Shown here one piece after another: positions 45,945 through 55,217 of a DNA stretch of 64,000 nucleotides (position 1 is its first letter; every line of letters starts with the position of its first letter). The DNA is taken from assembly GCA_013416395.1 (NCBI GenBank), contig JACCEP010000002.1, positions 735,345-799,344 of the forward strand, written 5' to 3'. The notes under the pieces were generated by a model that searched no databases, was not told the origin of the DNA, and was given only the letters and a program-made list of their open reading frames with translations. Source of the DNA: Alcaligenaceae bacterium. Lineage in GTDB: Bacteria > Pseudomonadota > Gammaproteobacteria > Burkholderiales > Burkholderiaceae_B. Both the position numbers and the translations under genes were made by a program.

Positions 45945-46964
45945 TTAGTTCACCTGGTCAAGATACATGCGCTGGAAGGCTTCTTGCTTCGCAGCGAGTT
46001 TTGTGTAGTCCACGGTTTTTACGCGTGCATAGTCACTGTCAGGCAAAAACTTGTCTGCGATGTCTTTCGGAATATCAACGTGACGCACAGGTTTGAGAAA
46101 GGCATTCGCCCAATGTGCCTGGCCTTTGTCCGAAAGCAGGTAGTCAATGACCTTTTTGGCGTTCGCTTCATGTGGAGCGCCCTTCACCAATGAAATGGTG
46201 TATGGAAACGTCACGCTGCCTTCTTTAGGAATAACAAACTGGATGTCGGCTTCATCCTTGTATTTGCCCCGGTATGCATTAAAGTCAAAATCGATCAGAA
46301 TGGGTATCTCGCCTGAGAGAACACGGGCGTACGAGGTCTGCTTTGGAACAATAGGCTTGTTCTGCTTAAGCTTTTTAAGGTAGTCCAGGGCGGGTGTGAA
46401 GTCGTCAAGGGTGCCACCCATAGCCTGGTTAATAGCAACGGCGCCTGCATAGCCCACAAAAGCGCTGCTTGGATCAAGATAGCCTACCAACCCACGGTAT
46501 TCAGGCTTGAGCAGGTCACTCCATGATTGCGGCACCGGCTTGCCTTCGAGTGCTGCCTCATTCACAAAAAGGCCGATGGTGCCCGAGTGGATGGCGACCC
46601 AGCGACCGTCCTTGTCTTTCAGATCATCGGGGATTTCATCCCAGTTTTTGGGTTTGTAGCTGCCAAGTACATCTTGCTTCGTGGCCTCAATGGCCGCCGT
46701 GATGCCAAGGTAAACAATATCTGCGACCGGGCTGTTTTTCTCGGTAATAATCTGGGCCAGCGATTGCCCCGAGTTTTTATTGTCCAGAGGCACCGTTATG
46801 TTGAGGTCATTTTTAATGTTTTTGACCTGGCCTGCCCAGTCTGCCCATTGCGGAGGACAGTTGTAGCAAATGACCAGGTCATCTGAGCTGGCGGCGCTCG
46901 CGGCACCCATATTCATGCTCAGTGTCATAAAGACCCCGAGCATCAGGAATTTTCGAAGTTTCAT
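45945..46964 (-). CDS. ABC importer periplasmic binding protein
   Basis: The 339-residue protein has a signal peptide (MKLRKFLMLGVFMTLSMNMG..., cleavage near ASA at about residue 25). The mature part is a type II binding protein of the Fe(III)/2-aminoethylphosphonate/spermidine class. It includes ADIVYLGITAAIEATKQ, WVAIHSGTIGLFVNEAAL and a Ser/Thr-rich site SYARVLSGEIPILIDFD. A ligand cannot be read directly; the neighbouring phosphodiesterase suggests an organophosphate. Confidence 0.88.
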   Translation of the reverse strand: MKLRKFLMLGVFMTLSMNMGAASAASSDDLVICYNCPPQWADWAGQVKNIKNDLNITVPLDNKNSGQSLAQIITEKNSPVADIVYLGITAAIEATKQDVLGSYKPKNWDEIPDDLKDKDGRWVAIHSGTIGLFVNEAALEGKPVPQSWSDLLKPEYRGLVGYLDPSSAFVGYAGAVAINQAMGGTLDDFTPALDYLKKLKQNKPIVPKQTSYARVLSGEIPILIDFDFNAYRGKYKDEADIQFVIPKEGSVTFPYTISLVKGAPHEANAKKVIDYLLSDKGQAHWANAFLKPVRHVDIPKDIADKFLPDSDYARVKTVDYTKLAAKQEAFQRMYLDQVN

Positions 46965-46993
46965 GGTACAGCTCCTTGGTGAGTAAACCCCGC

Positions 46994-47009
46994 TGGCAAA
47001 TAGTTGCCA
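46994..47009. repeat. Inverted repeat between lacI-type gene and binding-protein gene
   Basis: TGGCAA (46994-46999) and TTGCCA (47004-47009) form a perfect 6-bp inverted repeat with a 4-bp spacer, 30 bp upstream of the binding-protein start on the minus strand. It differs in sequence from the large palindrome at 48051. It could be a processing hairpin or a binding site. Confidence 0.3.
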
Positions 47010-47026
47010 ACAGGCTGCATGGCGTA

Positions 47027-48040
47027 TTAGCGCCTGCGATCTAGGCTGGGTGCACCAACCGTTTTTCTTTCCAGCAAAACGTGGTCGAGAAATAAAGAGT
47101 CATGGTGGGTGTCTGTACCATCTAGGCGGGCAAGCAGGCGCTCAGCCGCGCGCCGACCAATCTCATGATTGGGCTGGCTGATCGTCGTTAGTGTTGGCTC
47201 GATAAGTTGGCCGTATTTGAGCCCGTCAAAGCCAATAATGGACATGTCCCTGGGAATATGAACCCCACGCTCACGCAGTAACTTTATTACCTCAAGTGCG
47301 AGTAAATCTGTACTGCAGAACACGGCAGTTGGTGCATTCGCCATGTTATCCAGCCAATGTTGCAAACTGGTTTCAATGGTGCGTGCATCGAAATCCACCT
47401 CAAGAAGTGGTAGCGGCTTGTGGCCTGCGGCCAACATGGCATCTTCGTATCCCTGATAGCGTAAGCGCGAGCGATCTGACGCTGCCACATAGCCTGCGAT
47501 CATTGCAATATGCTGGTGGCCAGCGTTGAGCAAATGCTCAATAGCATCTCGTGCAGCAACACGGTCGTCAATGGAAACAGATGGAAAGCCTTCTGTATGG
47601 TTGTACATCAGTACATAGGGCACGTTTTCTCGTGCAAGCAAGTCCAGCGCGTCGCAATGTGCGGTATCGGCCACGGTAAGCAGCAGCCCGTCAACCTGCT
47701 GGCGAAGAAGAATCTCAATAAGCTGGCTTTCTTTGCCTACTTCGTACTGTGTTGTAGTCAGCAGCATGCGTTTGTGCTGCGTTTCGAGTGCCTGTTCTAT
47801 ACCCGCAGCGCAGTCAGCAAAAATGGGGTTTGTAAGCGAGGGCAGCATCACGCCTACAAGCCCCGTTTGCTTGCGCCGCAGCTGCCGTCCTATCAGGTTA
47901 GGACGAAACCGCTCTTGCTCTGCAATGGCCAAAATGCGCTCGCGCGTTTTCTCGCGAACCAGATGAGGTTCGTTGAAACAGCGCGATACGGTAGCAATGG
48001 AACAGCCCGCCAACGCGGCGACTCGCCTTATGTCTGACAT
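47027..48040 (-). CDS. LacI-family transcriptional regulator
   Basis: The 337-residue repressor has the N-terminal helix-turn-helix IRRVAALAGCSIATVSRCFN (residues 4-23). A hinge and a periplasmic-binding-protein-like effector domain (about 60-330) follow, with VGVMLPSLTNPIF and the C-terminal block IIGFDGLKYGQLIEPTLTTI. It heads the minus-strand operon regulator-binding protein-permeases-ATPase-phosphodiesterase. A perfect palindrome just upstream implies autoregulation of the whole unit. The inducer is unknown, probably the imported ligand or its hydrolysis product. Confidence 0.92.
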   Translation of the reverse strand: MSDIRRVAALAGCSIATVSRCFNEPHLVREKTRERILAIAEQERFRPNLIGRQLRRKQTGLVGVMLPSLTNPIFADCAAGIEQALETQHKRMLLTTTQYEVGKESQLIEILLRQQVDGLLLTVADTAHCDALDLLARENVPYVLMYNHTEGFPSVSIDDRVAARDAIEHLLNAGHQHIAMIAGYVAASDRSRLRYQGYEDAMLAAGHKPLPLLEVDFDARTIETSLQHWLDNMANAPTAVFCSTDLLALEVIKLLRERGVHIPRDMSIIGFDGLKYGQLIEPTLTTISQPNHEIGRRAAERLLARLDGTDTHHDSLFLDHVLLERKTVGAPSLDRRR

Positions 48041-48050
48041 ATGCCAAGTT

Positions 48051-48074
48051 TAAAATGAAAACGTTTTCATTTTA
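48051..48074. promoter_or_regulatory. 24-bp perfect palindrome, probable LacI-family operator
   Basis: The half-site TAAAATGAAAAC is followed exactly by its reverse complement; the centre is CG at 48062-48063. A central CG flanked by A and T runs is the classic LacI-family operator form. It lies 11 bp upstream of the regulator's start codon and 138 bp upstream of dnaE, so it most likely controls the regulator-transporter operon. Confidence 0.8.
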
Positions 48075-48211
48075 TAGCAATCGGCGTTTTCATTTGCCAT
48101 AGGGGATTTCACGGGGGATAGCGGGGCTGGTGCTGTGTCGAGGTCGGAGCATGAGTACCCAGACTGCTCTGGTCTCTCCCAGAGTCGGCCCAGCCTAGGT
48201 ACAATCCCGAC

Positions 48212-51200
48212 ATGACTGAAGCAACCTCTTGTCCTCTTTTTGTCCATTTGCGGGTCCATTCCGAGTTTTCGGTCGTGGACGGCATCGCCCGTATACCGCA
48301 GCTCATCAAAAAGGCAGCCGGATATGGCCAGCCTGCTATGGCCATTACCGATTTGATGAATCTGTTCGGGTTCATCAAGTTTTATCGGGCCGCTCGCAAT
48401 AATGGCGTTAAACCCATTGCCGGTGCCGATCTGTGGCTAGAAAACCCCATTGATCGCGACAAGCCGTCGCGCCTGCTTGTGCTGGTGCGCAATCATGATG
48501 GCTATCTGGCGCTTTGCGAGCTGCTTACCCGTGCGTGGCTTGACAACCAGTACCGAGGTCGCGGCGAGGTCAAGCGCGAATGGCTGCTGCAGGCGCAGGG
48601 GCTTATTGTGCTGTCTGGAGGCAGGGCGGGCGATGTAGGGCAACTGTTGGAGGCCGGCCGGGTTGCCGAGGCGGCTGAGCTTGCCGCAGACTGGGCGCGT
48701 GCGTTTCCTGACAGCTATTACATTGAGCTGCAACGCAGTGGGCATGACGGTGATGAGGCCTATGTGCAGGCCGCTGTGCGGCTGGCTGCGGCGCAAGGCT
48801 TGCCTGTTGTTGCTACCCATCCGGTTCAGTTTCTCGAAGAATCAGATTTTCGCGCCCATGAAGCCCGCGTGTGCATCGCCGAAGGCGAGCGGCTCGGCGA
48901 TGCCCGACGGCCACGGCGTTTTACCCGCGATCAATACCTGCTCAGTTCGCAAGAAATGGCAAGTCGGTTCGCTGATGTGCCGTCTGCCCTGGCCAACACG
49001 GTCGAGATTGCCAAGCGTTGTAACCTGACATTGGTGTTGGGCAAGCCTCAACTGCCCAATTTTCCAACACCCGAAGGCATTACGCTCGACGATTTCATGG
49101 TGCAGCTTTCCGAAGAAGGGCTTGCGGAGCGCATGCTGCAGCTGTTTCCTGACGAGGCAGAACGCGAGAAAAACTATCCCAAATATCTAGAGCGACTGCG
49201 CTGGGAATGCAAAACCATTATTTCCATGGGTTTCCCAGGCTACTTTCTTATCGTTGCCGACTTCATCAACTGGGGCAAGAACAATGGTGTGCCCGTGGGG
49301 CCTGGGCGTGGCTCGGGCGCAGGGTCGCTGGTGGCTTACTCACTGGGCATTACTGACCTCGATCCACTTCGGTATGACTTGCTGTTTGAGCGGTTTCTGA
49401 ACCCCGAACGTGTCTCCATGCCTGACTTCGATATCGACTTCTGCCAGGATAATCGCGAACGTGTCATTGAGTACGTCAAGCAAAAGTACGGCAAAGAAGC
49501 TGTCAGCCAGATTGCCACGTTCGGCACGCTGGGTGCCAAGGCGGTGGTGCGTGATGTGGGGCGCGTGCTCGAAATGCCTTATTCACTTTGTGACGGGCTT
49601 TCCAAGCTGATCCCTTTCAGCCCTGCTGACCCTTGGTCGCTGGAGCGCACACTCAATGAAGAGCCAACCTTCAAAGAGCGCTACGAGCAAGACGAAGAGG
49701 TACGGGCGTTAATTGACCTGGCGCGCCCGCTTGAAGGCTTGACCCGTAACATTGGCATGCATGCCGGGGGTGTTTTGATCGCCCCTGGCAAACTTACTGA
49801 CTTTTGTCCGCTGTATTGCCAGCCTGGCACTGACAGCAATGCCTTCTCGCAATATGACAAAGACGATGTCGAGGCCGCTGGCCTGGTCAAGTTTGACTTT
49901 CTTGGCCTGCGCAACCTGACTATTCTCGACTGGGCCGTGCGCTTTGTGCGCCGGTTCAACGAAACTAAGCGCGACTTCGATATTCTGTCTTTGCCACTCG
50001 ACGACGCCAAGGCGTACCAGTTGTTGTGTGAAGGCAATACCACGGCGGTGTTCCAGCTTGAGTCGCGCGGCATGAAAGAGCTGCTCAAGAATCTTCGACC
50101 CAATACCTTTGAAGATGTTATCGCCATGCTGGCGCTGTATCGCCCCGGCCCGCTTGAGTCAGGCATGGTGGTCGACTTCGTCAATCGTAAGCATGGTCGC
50201 GCTGAAGTTGACTATTTTCACAAAGACCTGGAGTCTGTGCTCTCGAGTACCTATGGGGTAATCGTGTACCAAGAGCAGGTGATGCTGATCTCGCAGATTA
50301 TCGGGGGCTACACACTGGGTGGCGCCGACCTGCTGCGACGTGCCATGGGTAAGAAAAAGCCCTCAGAAATGGCCAAGCACCGCGTGCTCTTTGAAACCGG
50401 TGCTGTCGAAAAAGGGTATGACGCCGAGCTGGCCGTCAAGCTGTTCGACTTGATGGAAAAATTTGCAGGCTATGGTTTTAACAAGAGTCACTCTGCTGCT
50501 TATGCGCTGATCGCCTATCAGACAGCCTGGCTCAAGTATTATCATCCAGCCGAGTTTCTGGCCGCCACCTTGTCGTCAGACATGGATGACACTGACAAGG
50601 TGCAGATTTTCTGGAAAGACGCACTGGCCAATAAGGTCGAGGTGTTGCCGCCCGACGTCAATGCGTCGCCTTACCGCTTTGAGCCTGTAAACGATGAATA
50701 CGTGGCAAAAGGCCTGCCACCGCGCACCATGCGCTACGGTTTGGGGGCGGTAAAGGGCACGGGTCAAGCTGCTGTTGAAGAGATTATCAGAACACGAGAA
50801 GAGAGCGGGCCCTTCGTCAGCCTGTTTGACTTCTGCCGCCGCGTTAACCGCCACATGGTTAACCGCCGCACCATAGAAGCGCTCATACGTGCAGGTGCGT
50901 TCGACCAGATCGAAGAAAACCGCGCGGCGCTGCTGGCCACGATTGGCAACGCTATCGAGGCGGCGGAGCAAGCCGCACGCAGCGCCAATCAAGTTTCGCT
51001 GTTCGCTGATGATGCCAATGACATTGTCGAAGGTGAGCTGGCCAAAGTTGCTCCGTGGGATCTTCAAACACGGCTGTTGCAAGAAAAGGCAGCCCTGGGG
51101 TTTTATTTCAGTGGCCATCTTTTCGATGCCTGGCGCGATGAGGTACGTCGTTTCGCCCCCACACCGCTTGTCCGTCTCGAACCGTCGCGCAGTCTGCAGT

Positions 51201-51700
51201 GGTTTGCGGGCGTGTTGGCTTCGGTGCGTGTCAAGATGACTCGCCGCGGCAAGATGATGTACGCCTTGCTTGATGATGGCTCCGCCCAGGTCGAAGTAGC
51301 GGTATTTAATGAGCTATACGAGCAGCATCGCAACCGCCTCAAAGAAGATCATCTCGTCATTATTCATGGCAAAGTCAGCAATGACGATTATTCAGGAGGG
51401 CTGCGTGTTTCTGCCGATGCTGTTTACGATTTGCAGCTGGCCCGTGAAGAAAGGGCACGCAGCTTGCGTATTTCGTTAAATGGCAACGCCGATACCAATC
51501 GTCTGCGGCAGGTGCTAAACCCATTTCGCGCCGAACCTGAAAATGGCATCCCGGGTGTGCCTGTTGAAATACGCCTGCACAAAAGCCCCTTTCTATGCAC
51601 GCTCAAGCTGGGTGAAGACTGGCGTGTGCGTATGGCAGACGCCATGTTCGAACAACTTGACCGGTGGGTAGACCGAGAGGCTGTGGAGATTATTTACTGA
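48212..51700 (+). CDS. dnaE: DNA polymerase III alpha subunit
   Basis: DnaE is the replicative polymerase subunit. The 1162-residue protein has an N-terminal PHP domain (FVHLRVHSEFSVVDGI). The polymerase core contains GYFLIVADFINWGKNN, GPGRGSGAGSLVAY and the catalytic MPDFDIDFCQDNR. Tandem helix-hairpin-helix and an OB-fold follow near the C-terminus (QVEVAVFNELYEQH). There is no clear Shine-Dalgarno before ATG 48212. Its stop overlaps the start of the next LPS-core gene (TGATG). Confidence 0.97.
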   Translation: MTEATSCPLFVHLRVHSEFSVVDGIARIPQLIKKAAGYGQPAMAITDLMNLFGFIKFYRAARNNGVKPIAGADLWLENPIDRDKPSRLLVLVRNHDGYLALCELLTRAWLDNQYRGRGEVKREWLLQAQGLIVLSGGRAGDVGQLLEAGRVAEAAELAADWARAFPDSYYIELQRSGHDGDEAYVQAAVRLAAAQGLPVVATHPVQFLEESDFRAHEARVCIAEGERLGDARRPRRFTRDQYLLSSQEMASRFADVPSALANTVEIAKRCNLTLVLGKPQLPNFPTPEGITLDDFMVQLSEEGLAERMLQLFPDEAEREKNYPKYLERLRWECKTIISMGFPGYFLIVADFINWGKNNGVPVGPGRGSGAGSLVAYSLGITDLDPLRYDLLFERFLNPERVSMPDFDIDFCQDNRERVIEYVKQKYGKEAVSQIATFGTLGAKAVVRDVGRVLEMPYSLCDGLSKLIPFSPADPWSLERTLNEEPTFKERYEQDEEVRALIDLARPLEGLTRNIGMHAGGVLIAPGKLTDFCPLYCQPGTDSNAFSQYDKDDVEAAGLVKFDFLGLRNLTILDWAVRFVRRFNETKRDFDILSLPLDDAKAYQLLCEGNTTAVFQLESRGMKELLKNLRPNTFEDVIAMLALYRPGPLESGMVVDFVNRKHGRAEVDYFHKDLESVLSSTYGVIVYQEQVMLISQIIGGYTLGGADLLRRAMGKKKPSEMAKHRVLFETGAVEKGYDAELAVKLFDLMEKFAGYGFNKSHSAAYALIAYQTAWLKYYHPAEFLAATLSSDMDDTDKVQIFWKDALANKVEVLPPDVNASPYRFEPVNDEYVAKGLPPRTMRYGLGAVKGTGQAAVEEIIRTREESGPFVSLFDFCRRVNRHMVNRRTIEALIRAGAFDQIEENRAALLATIGNAIEAAEQAARSANQVSLFADDANDIVEGELAKVAPWDLQTRLLQEKAALGFYFSGHLFDAWRDEVRRFAPTPLVRLEPSRSLQWFAGVLASVRVKMTRRGKMMYALLDDGSAQVEVAVFNELYEQHRNRLKEDHLVIIHGKVSNDDYSGGLRVSADAVYDLQLAREERARSLRISLNGNADTNRLRQVLNPFRAEPENGIPGVPVEIRLHKSPFLCTLKLGEDWRVRMADAMFEQLDRWVDREAVEIIY

Positions 51701-52797
51701 TGCAGCCTTTGCGCATTCTTCATACTGAAGCGGCCGTCGCGTTCGGCGGGCAGGAACACCGCATATATAAAGAACTGCACGCCATGCGCGATCGTGGGCA
51801 TCAACTTGAGGCCGTGTGCCAGCCGCAGGCTCAGCTTGTATCCCGGCTGCGCGATGATGGGTTTATTGTGCACACCATGCCCATGGGGGGCGCATCAAAT
51901 TACCTTAAAGGCGTGGCCGCCATGCGTGGCATTTTGCGCCAAGGCAACTACGACGTCATCAATACCCACAGTCGTATTGACACACTGATTGCGGGCACGG
52001 CAGGCAGGCTGAACGGCGGGCCCCTTATCGTCCGCACACGCCACCTGGCCAACAAGGTTGGCTCCATGCTTTCCTACACCTGGCTGCCACATCGCGTTAC
52101 CACGGTCAGCGATTATGTCCGCAGCTATCTCATCAGCCGTGGCGTGCCTGAACAGCATGTCGCCACTATTTATTCACCTATCGTCCTGCCTCCGCTGGTC
52201 GAACACTCAACGCTTCGTGACGAGCTTGGGCTCTCCAATGACGACATCGTTGTGGGTTGTGTGGCCGTCATGCGCGCAAAGAAGGGGCATCGCACCCTTA
52301 TCGACGCCATTCGGCCCTTGATGGCAGACAGGCCGCAACTGCATCTGGTTCTGGTAGGCAGTGGCTCACCCACCTTTGAACAGGTGCAGGCCTATGTAGC
52401 GCAGTTGGGCCTGCAGTCTCGTATTCATATGCTGGGCACACGACGAGATGTGCCCAATCTGCTTGCTGGCTGTAATCTGTTCGCACTGGCCACGGAGCAA
52501 GAAGCATCGGGCACGGTATATGTCGAGGCACAGGCCGCCGGCTTGCCGGTTGTTGGCACACGCGTAGGTGGTGTGGCAGAGATGATGCGTGAAGACGTCA
52601 CCGGCCTGCTGGTACCGGCAAAAGATGTGGCCGCGCTCACAGCCGCGTTACAACAGCTGGTTGACGACCCACAGTTGCGTTGTCGCATGGGCCAGGCAGG
52701 CTATCGCATGGTGCGTGAAGAGGGTGTTTTCTCAACTGAGCGGCTGGCCGAACGTACCGAATCCGTTTATCGCAAATGGCTGGGAGAACGCCAATGA
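51700..52797 (+). CDS. Family 4 glycosyltransferase, probable LPS core
   Basis: The 365-residue GT-B enzyme starts at ATG 51700, overlapping the dnaE stop, and begins MQPLRILHTEAAVAFGGQEHR. The C-terminal nucleotide-sugar site is EQEASGTVYVEAQAAGLPVV, with the paired glutamates of GT4 enzymes. It is translationally coupled to a polysaccharide deacetylase. From memory, Bordetella has a comparable dnaE-linked core cluster in which an amino sugar is added and then deacetylated; the same role is likely here but the exact sugar is inferred. Confidence 0.87.
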   Translation: MQPLRILHTEAAVAFGGQEHRIYKELHAMRDRGHQLEAVCQPQAQLVSRLRDDGFIVHTMPMGGASNYLKGVAAMRGILRQGNYDVINTHSRIDTLIAGTAGRLNGGPLIVRTRHLANKVGSMLSYTWLPHRVTTVSDYVRSYLISRGVPEQHVATIYSPIVLPPLVEHSTLRDELGLSNDDIVVGCVAVMRAKKGHRTLIDAIRPLMADRPQLHLVLVGSGSPTFEQVQAYVAQLGLQSRIHMLGTRRDVPNLLAGCNLFALATEQEASGTVYVEAQAAGLPVVGTRVGGVAEMMREDVTGLLVPAKDVAALTAALQQLVDDPQLRCRMGQAGYRMVREEGVFSTERLAERTESVYRKWLGERQ

Positions 52798-53645
52798 GCA
52801 GTACGCCAGCTGTTCCTGTGTTGATGTATCACCACGTCACACCCGAAGGCGGCATGATTGCCGTCACGCCTGAGGTGTTTGACCGTCAAATGGCCAGGCT
52901 GGCGCGCGCAGGCTATACCTCGTTAACCGCAGAACAGTTCGCTGGCTACCTGGCGGGTGAAAAGGTACCCGAGAAATCGATCGTCATCACTTTTGACGAT
53001 GGTTATCTCAACAACTGGGTATATGCGCACCCAGTACTACAGCGCCACGGCTTGCACGCCATTCTGTTTATTGTCACGGGGCTCATCGGTGACGGCGACG
53101 CCAGGCCCTGTGCAGGGCAAGGGGCCACCTTGCCAGCTACACCAGATCACCATGCCTGTAAAAAAATCCTTGCAGAAGGTCAGGCTGATGACGTTATGCT
53201 GCGCTGGAGCGAAATACACGCCATGCGCGAAGCGGGTACCTTCGAGTTCCACTCGCACACGCATACGCACACTCGCTGGGATAAAGAATGCGGTGCTGAC
53301 ACCGATGCCAAACGTCGACATATTGCTCAAGAGCTTGCCGATTCGCGCGCCGCACTGCAACGTAATCTGGGCGAGGCCAGTAACCACTTATGCTGGCCAC
53401 AGGGGTACTTTGATGTCGACTACGTCGAGGCGGCCCGAGAGGCCGGGTTTCGCCATCTGTATACAACCGACGCATTTGGGCAAAACTTGCCGGGCACCAG
53501 TCCGGAGCATATCTACCGCTTTGCTGTACGCAATCTACCTGGAAGCTGGCTGAACCGCCGCATCTGGCTTACAGCCCACCCCCAACTGGGTGCGGGCTAT
53601 TTGGCCTGGCGCGCCTGGAAAAAACAGCTCAGGAAACGCAAATGA
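52794..53645 (+). CDS. Polysaccharide deacetylase, probable LPS-core amino-sugar deacetylase
   Basis: The 283-residue protein has the NodB-fold motif 1 VITFDDGYLNNW (Asp-Asp catalytic/metal pair) and motif 2 FEFHSHTHTHTRW (metal histidines). Later, SNHLCWPQGYFD corresponds to motif 3. It has no signal peptide, so a cytoplasmic substrate such as a lipid-linked core sugar fits. The ATG at 52794 overlaps the preceding stop, and its own stop overlaps the next start by 4 bp, so the three genes are one coupled unit. Confidence 0.87.
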   Translation: MSSTPAVPVLMYHHVTPEGGMIAVTPEVFDRQMARLARAGYTSLTAEQFAGYLAGEKVPEKSIVITFDDGYLNNWVYAHPVLQRHGLHAILFIVTGLIGDGDARPCAGQGATLPATPDHHACKKILAEGQADDVMLRWSEIHAMREAGTFEFHSHTHTHTRWDKECGADTDAKRRHIAQELADSRAALQRNLGEASNHLCWPQGYFDVDYVEAAREAGFRHLYTTDAFGQNLPGTSPEHIYRFAVRNLPGSWLNRRIWLTAHPQLGAGYLAWRAWKKQLRKRK

Positions 53646-54391
53646 CTCTTTCCGTCATCATCATCACCAAGAACGAGTCTGCTCATATTCTTGATTGCCT
53701 CGAATCTGTCGCCTTTGCAGACGAATTTATTGTGGTCGATTCGGGCAGCACCGATAACACGGTAGAGCTTGCGCGCAACTTTGGTGCGCGCGTCGAGGTA
53801 ACGTCTGACTGGCCCGGGTTCGGCCCCCAAAAAAACAGAGCACTCGACTTGGCCACGGGCGACTGGATATTGTCTATCGACGCCGACGAACGGGTTACGC
53901 CAGAACTGGCCGACGAAATCAAAGAGGTGCTGGCCGGCACGTCAACACAGGCCTGTGAAATTGCCCGCCTCTCCGATTTCTGTGGCCGCTTTATCAGGCA
54001 CAGTGGTTGGTGGCCAGATTACGTGTTACGGCTGTTTCAGCGCGGTTCGGCCCGATTCACCGATGCGGCGGTGCATGAACGTGTTGAACTCAATACTGGC
54101 ACGCCCCGCAGGCTCAAATACCACTTTCTTCATTACCCTTACGCCAACCTGGATGCGTTGATTGCAAAAGTAAACCGATACTCATCCGATGCGGCGGCCA
54201 TGATGTATGCGCGCGGTAAGCGGGCCACAGTATTGAGCGCACTCGGGCATGGGTTCTGGACATTTGTACGCATTTATCTGATACGGCGCGGCTTTCTGGA
54301 CGGCCGTCATGGCCTTGTGCTGGCCACCACGGCGGCGGCAGGCAGCTTCTTCCGTTATGCCAAGCTAAGTTTTATGTCTGGACCAAAATAA
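53642..54391 (+). CDS. Family 2 glycosyltransferase, WaaE/KdtX-like
   Basis: The 249-residue enzyme begins MTLSVIIITKNESAHILDCLESV and has FIVVDSGSTDNTVELA and WILSIDADERVTPEL (DxD metal site). WWPDYVLRLFQRG and a conserved HYPYANLDALIAKVNRYS follow. This is the WaaE/KdtX pattern, a transferase adding glucose to the LPS inner-core heptose. Coupled to the deacetylase gene by ATGA. Confidence 0.88.
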   Translation: MTLSVIIITKNESAHILDCLESVAFADEFIVVDSGSTDNTVELARNFGARVEVTSDWPGFGPQKNRALDLATGDWILSIDADERVTPELADEIKEVLAGTSTQACEIARLSDFCGRFIRHSGWWPDYVLRLFQRGSARFTDAAVHERVELNTGTPRRLKYHFLHYPYANLDALIAKVNRYSSDAAAMMYARGKRATVLSALGHGFWTFVRIYLIRRGFLDGRHGLVLATTAAAGSFFRYAKLSFMSGPK

Positions 54392-54452
54392 TAAGAAATC
54401 AGCAGTAAGCAGTCAGAGGGCGTTGCAGCAGACCATCGCAGAAGGCGTTGGC

Positions 54453-55217
54453 TCAGATCCACCCGCGCACCCAATAAACCAGCAGCGCGACATACTCTTT
54501 GACGATAGACCGACTGGCACTCAGCACGCGCAAGTTGGGCTGCCAAAACGAGAACTGAGGGTCAGCCGGCACCACGATTTGTGCAGGTGAGGGCGCTGCG
54601 ATAACGTCCACCCCCTGTTTTCTGAATACCGCCACGGCGCGCGGCATGTGTAAGGCCGACGTGACAAGCAATACATTTGAAATATGGCGGTGGCGCAGCA
54701 GTTCAGACGTATACAGGCCATTTTCGTAAGTGGTGTAGCTGCGCTCTTCCAGTTCCAGTGCGCTTTCGGGCACACCCTGTTGCTCCAGCGTGTTAGCCAT
54801 CATTTGAGCTTCGCTGATATTGCCATCAAGGGCCGCTCCCGACAATATGATCAAGGGCGCACGGCCTGCCCGGTAAAGTATGCCGGCCGTGTTGACGCGT
54901 GAATTTGTCAGCTGGCTGTCGTAGGGCTCGAACCAGTTCATACGGCTGTTCGCCGTACTGCCGCCCAGTACCACTATGGCCTGAGCCGTGGGCAGTTTCA
55001 TGGGCAGCGAATGAGGGTATAACTGCTCAAGCCGGCCGCCAGCCCATAACGTAGATGCAGGTAGCGACCAGAATAGTGCCCAGCCCACGCCGATAACGGC
55101 CAGTACGACCCCGGTTTTGCGTCGGCGGGCAATAAATGCGATGGCGCCGATGAGCAGTAAGGCAATGCAAAGATTAAGAGGTATTACGAGGTTGGTCAGA
55201 AAGCTGGAAAATGTCAT
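54453..55217 (-). CDS. YdcF-like DUF218 membrane protein
   Basis: The 254-residue protein has two N-terminal membrane segments (about 8-27 and 34-56). A DUF218 domain follows, starting at AIVVLGGSTANSRMN and containing IILSGAALDGNISEAQMMANTL and VLLVTSALHMPRAVAVF. DUF218 proteins (YdcF, ElyC/SanA) are envelope proteins of poorly known activity. ATG 55217 is chosen because it overlaps the heptosyltransferase stop by 4 bp. The context suggests an envelope role. Confidence 0.85.
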   Translation of the reverse strand: MTFSSFLTNLVIPLNLCIALLLIGAIAFIARRRKTGVVLAVIGVGWALFWSLPASTLWAGGRLEQLYPHSLPMKLPTAQAIVVLGGSTANSRMNWFEPYDSQLTNSRVNTAGILYRAGRAPLIILSGAALDGNISEAQMMANTLEQQGVPESALELEERSYTTYENGLYTSELLRHRHISNVLLVTSALHMPRAVAVFRKQGVDVIAAPSPAQIVVPADPQFSFWQPNLRVLSASRSIVKEYVALLVYWVRGWI

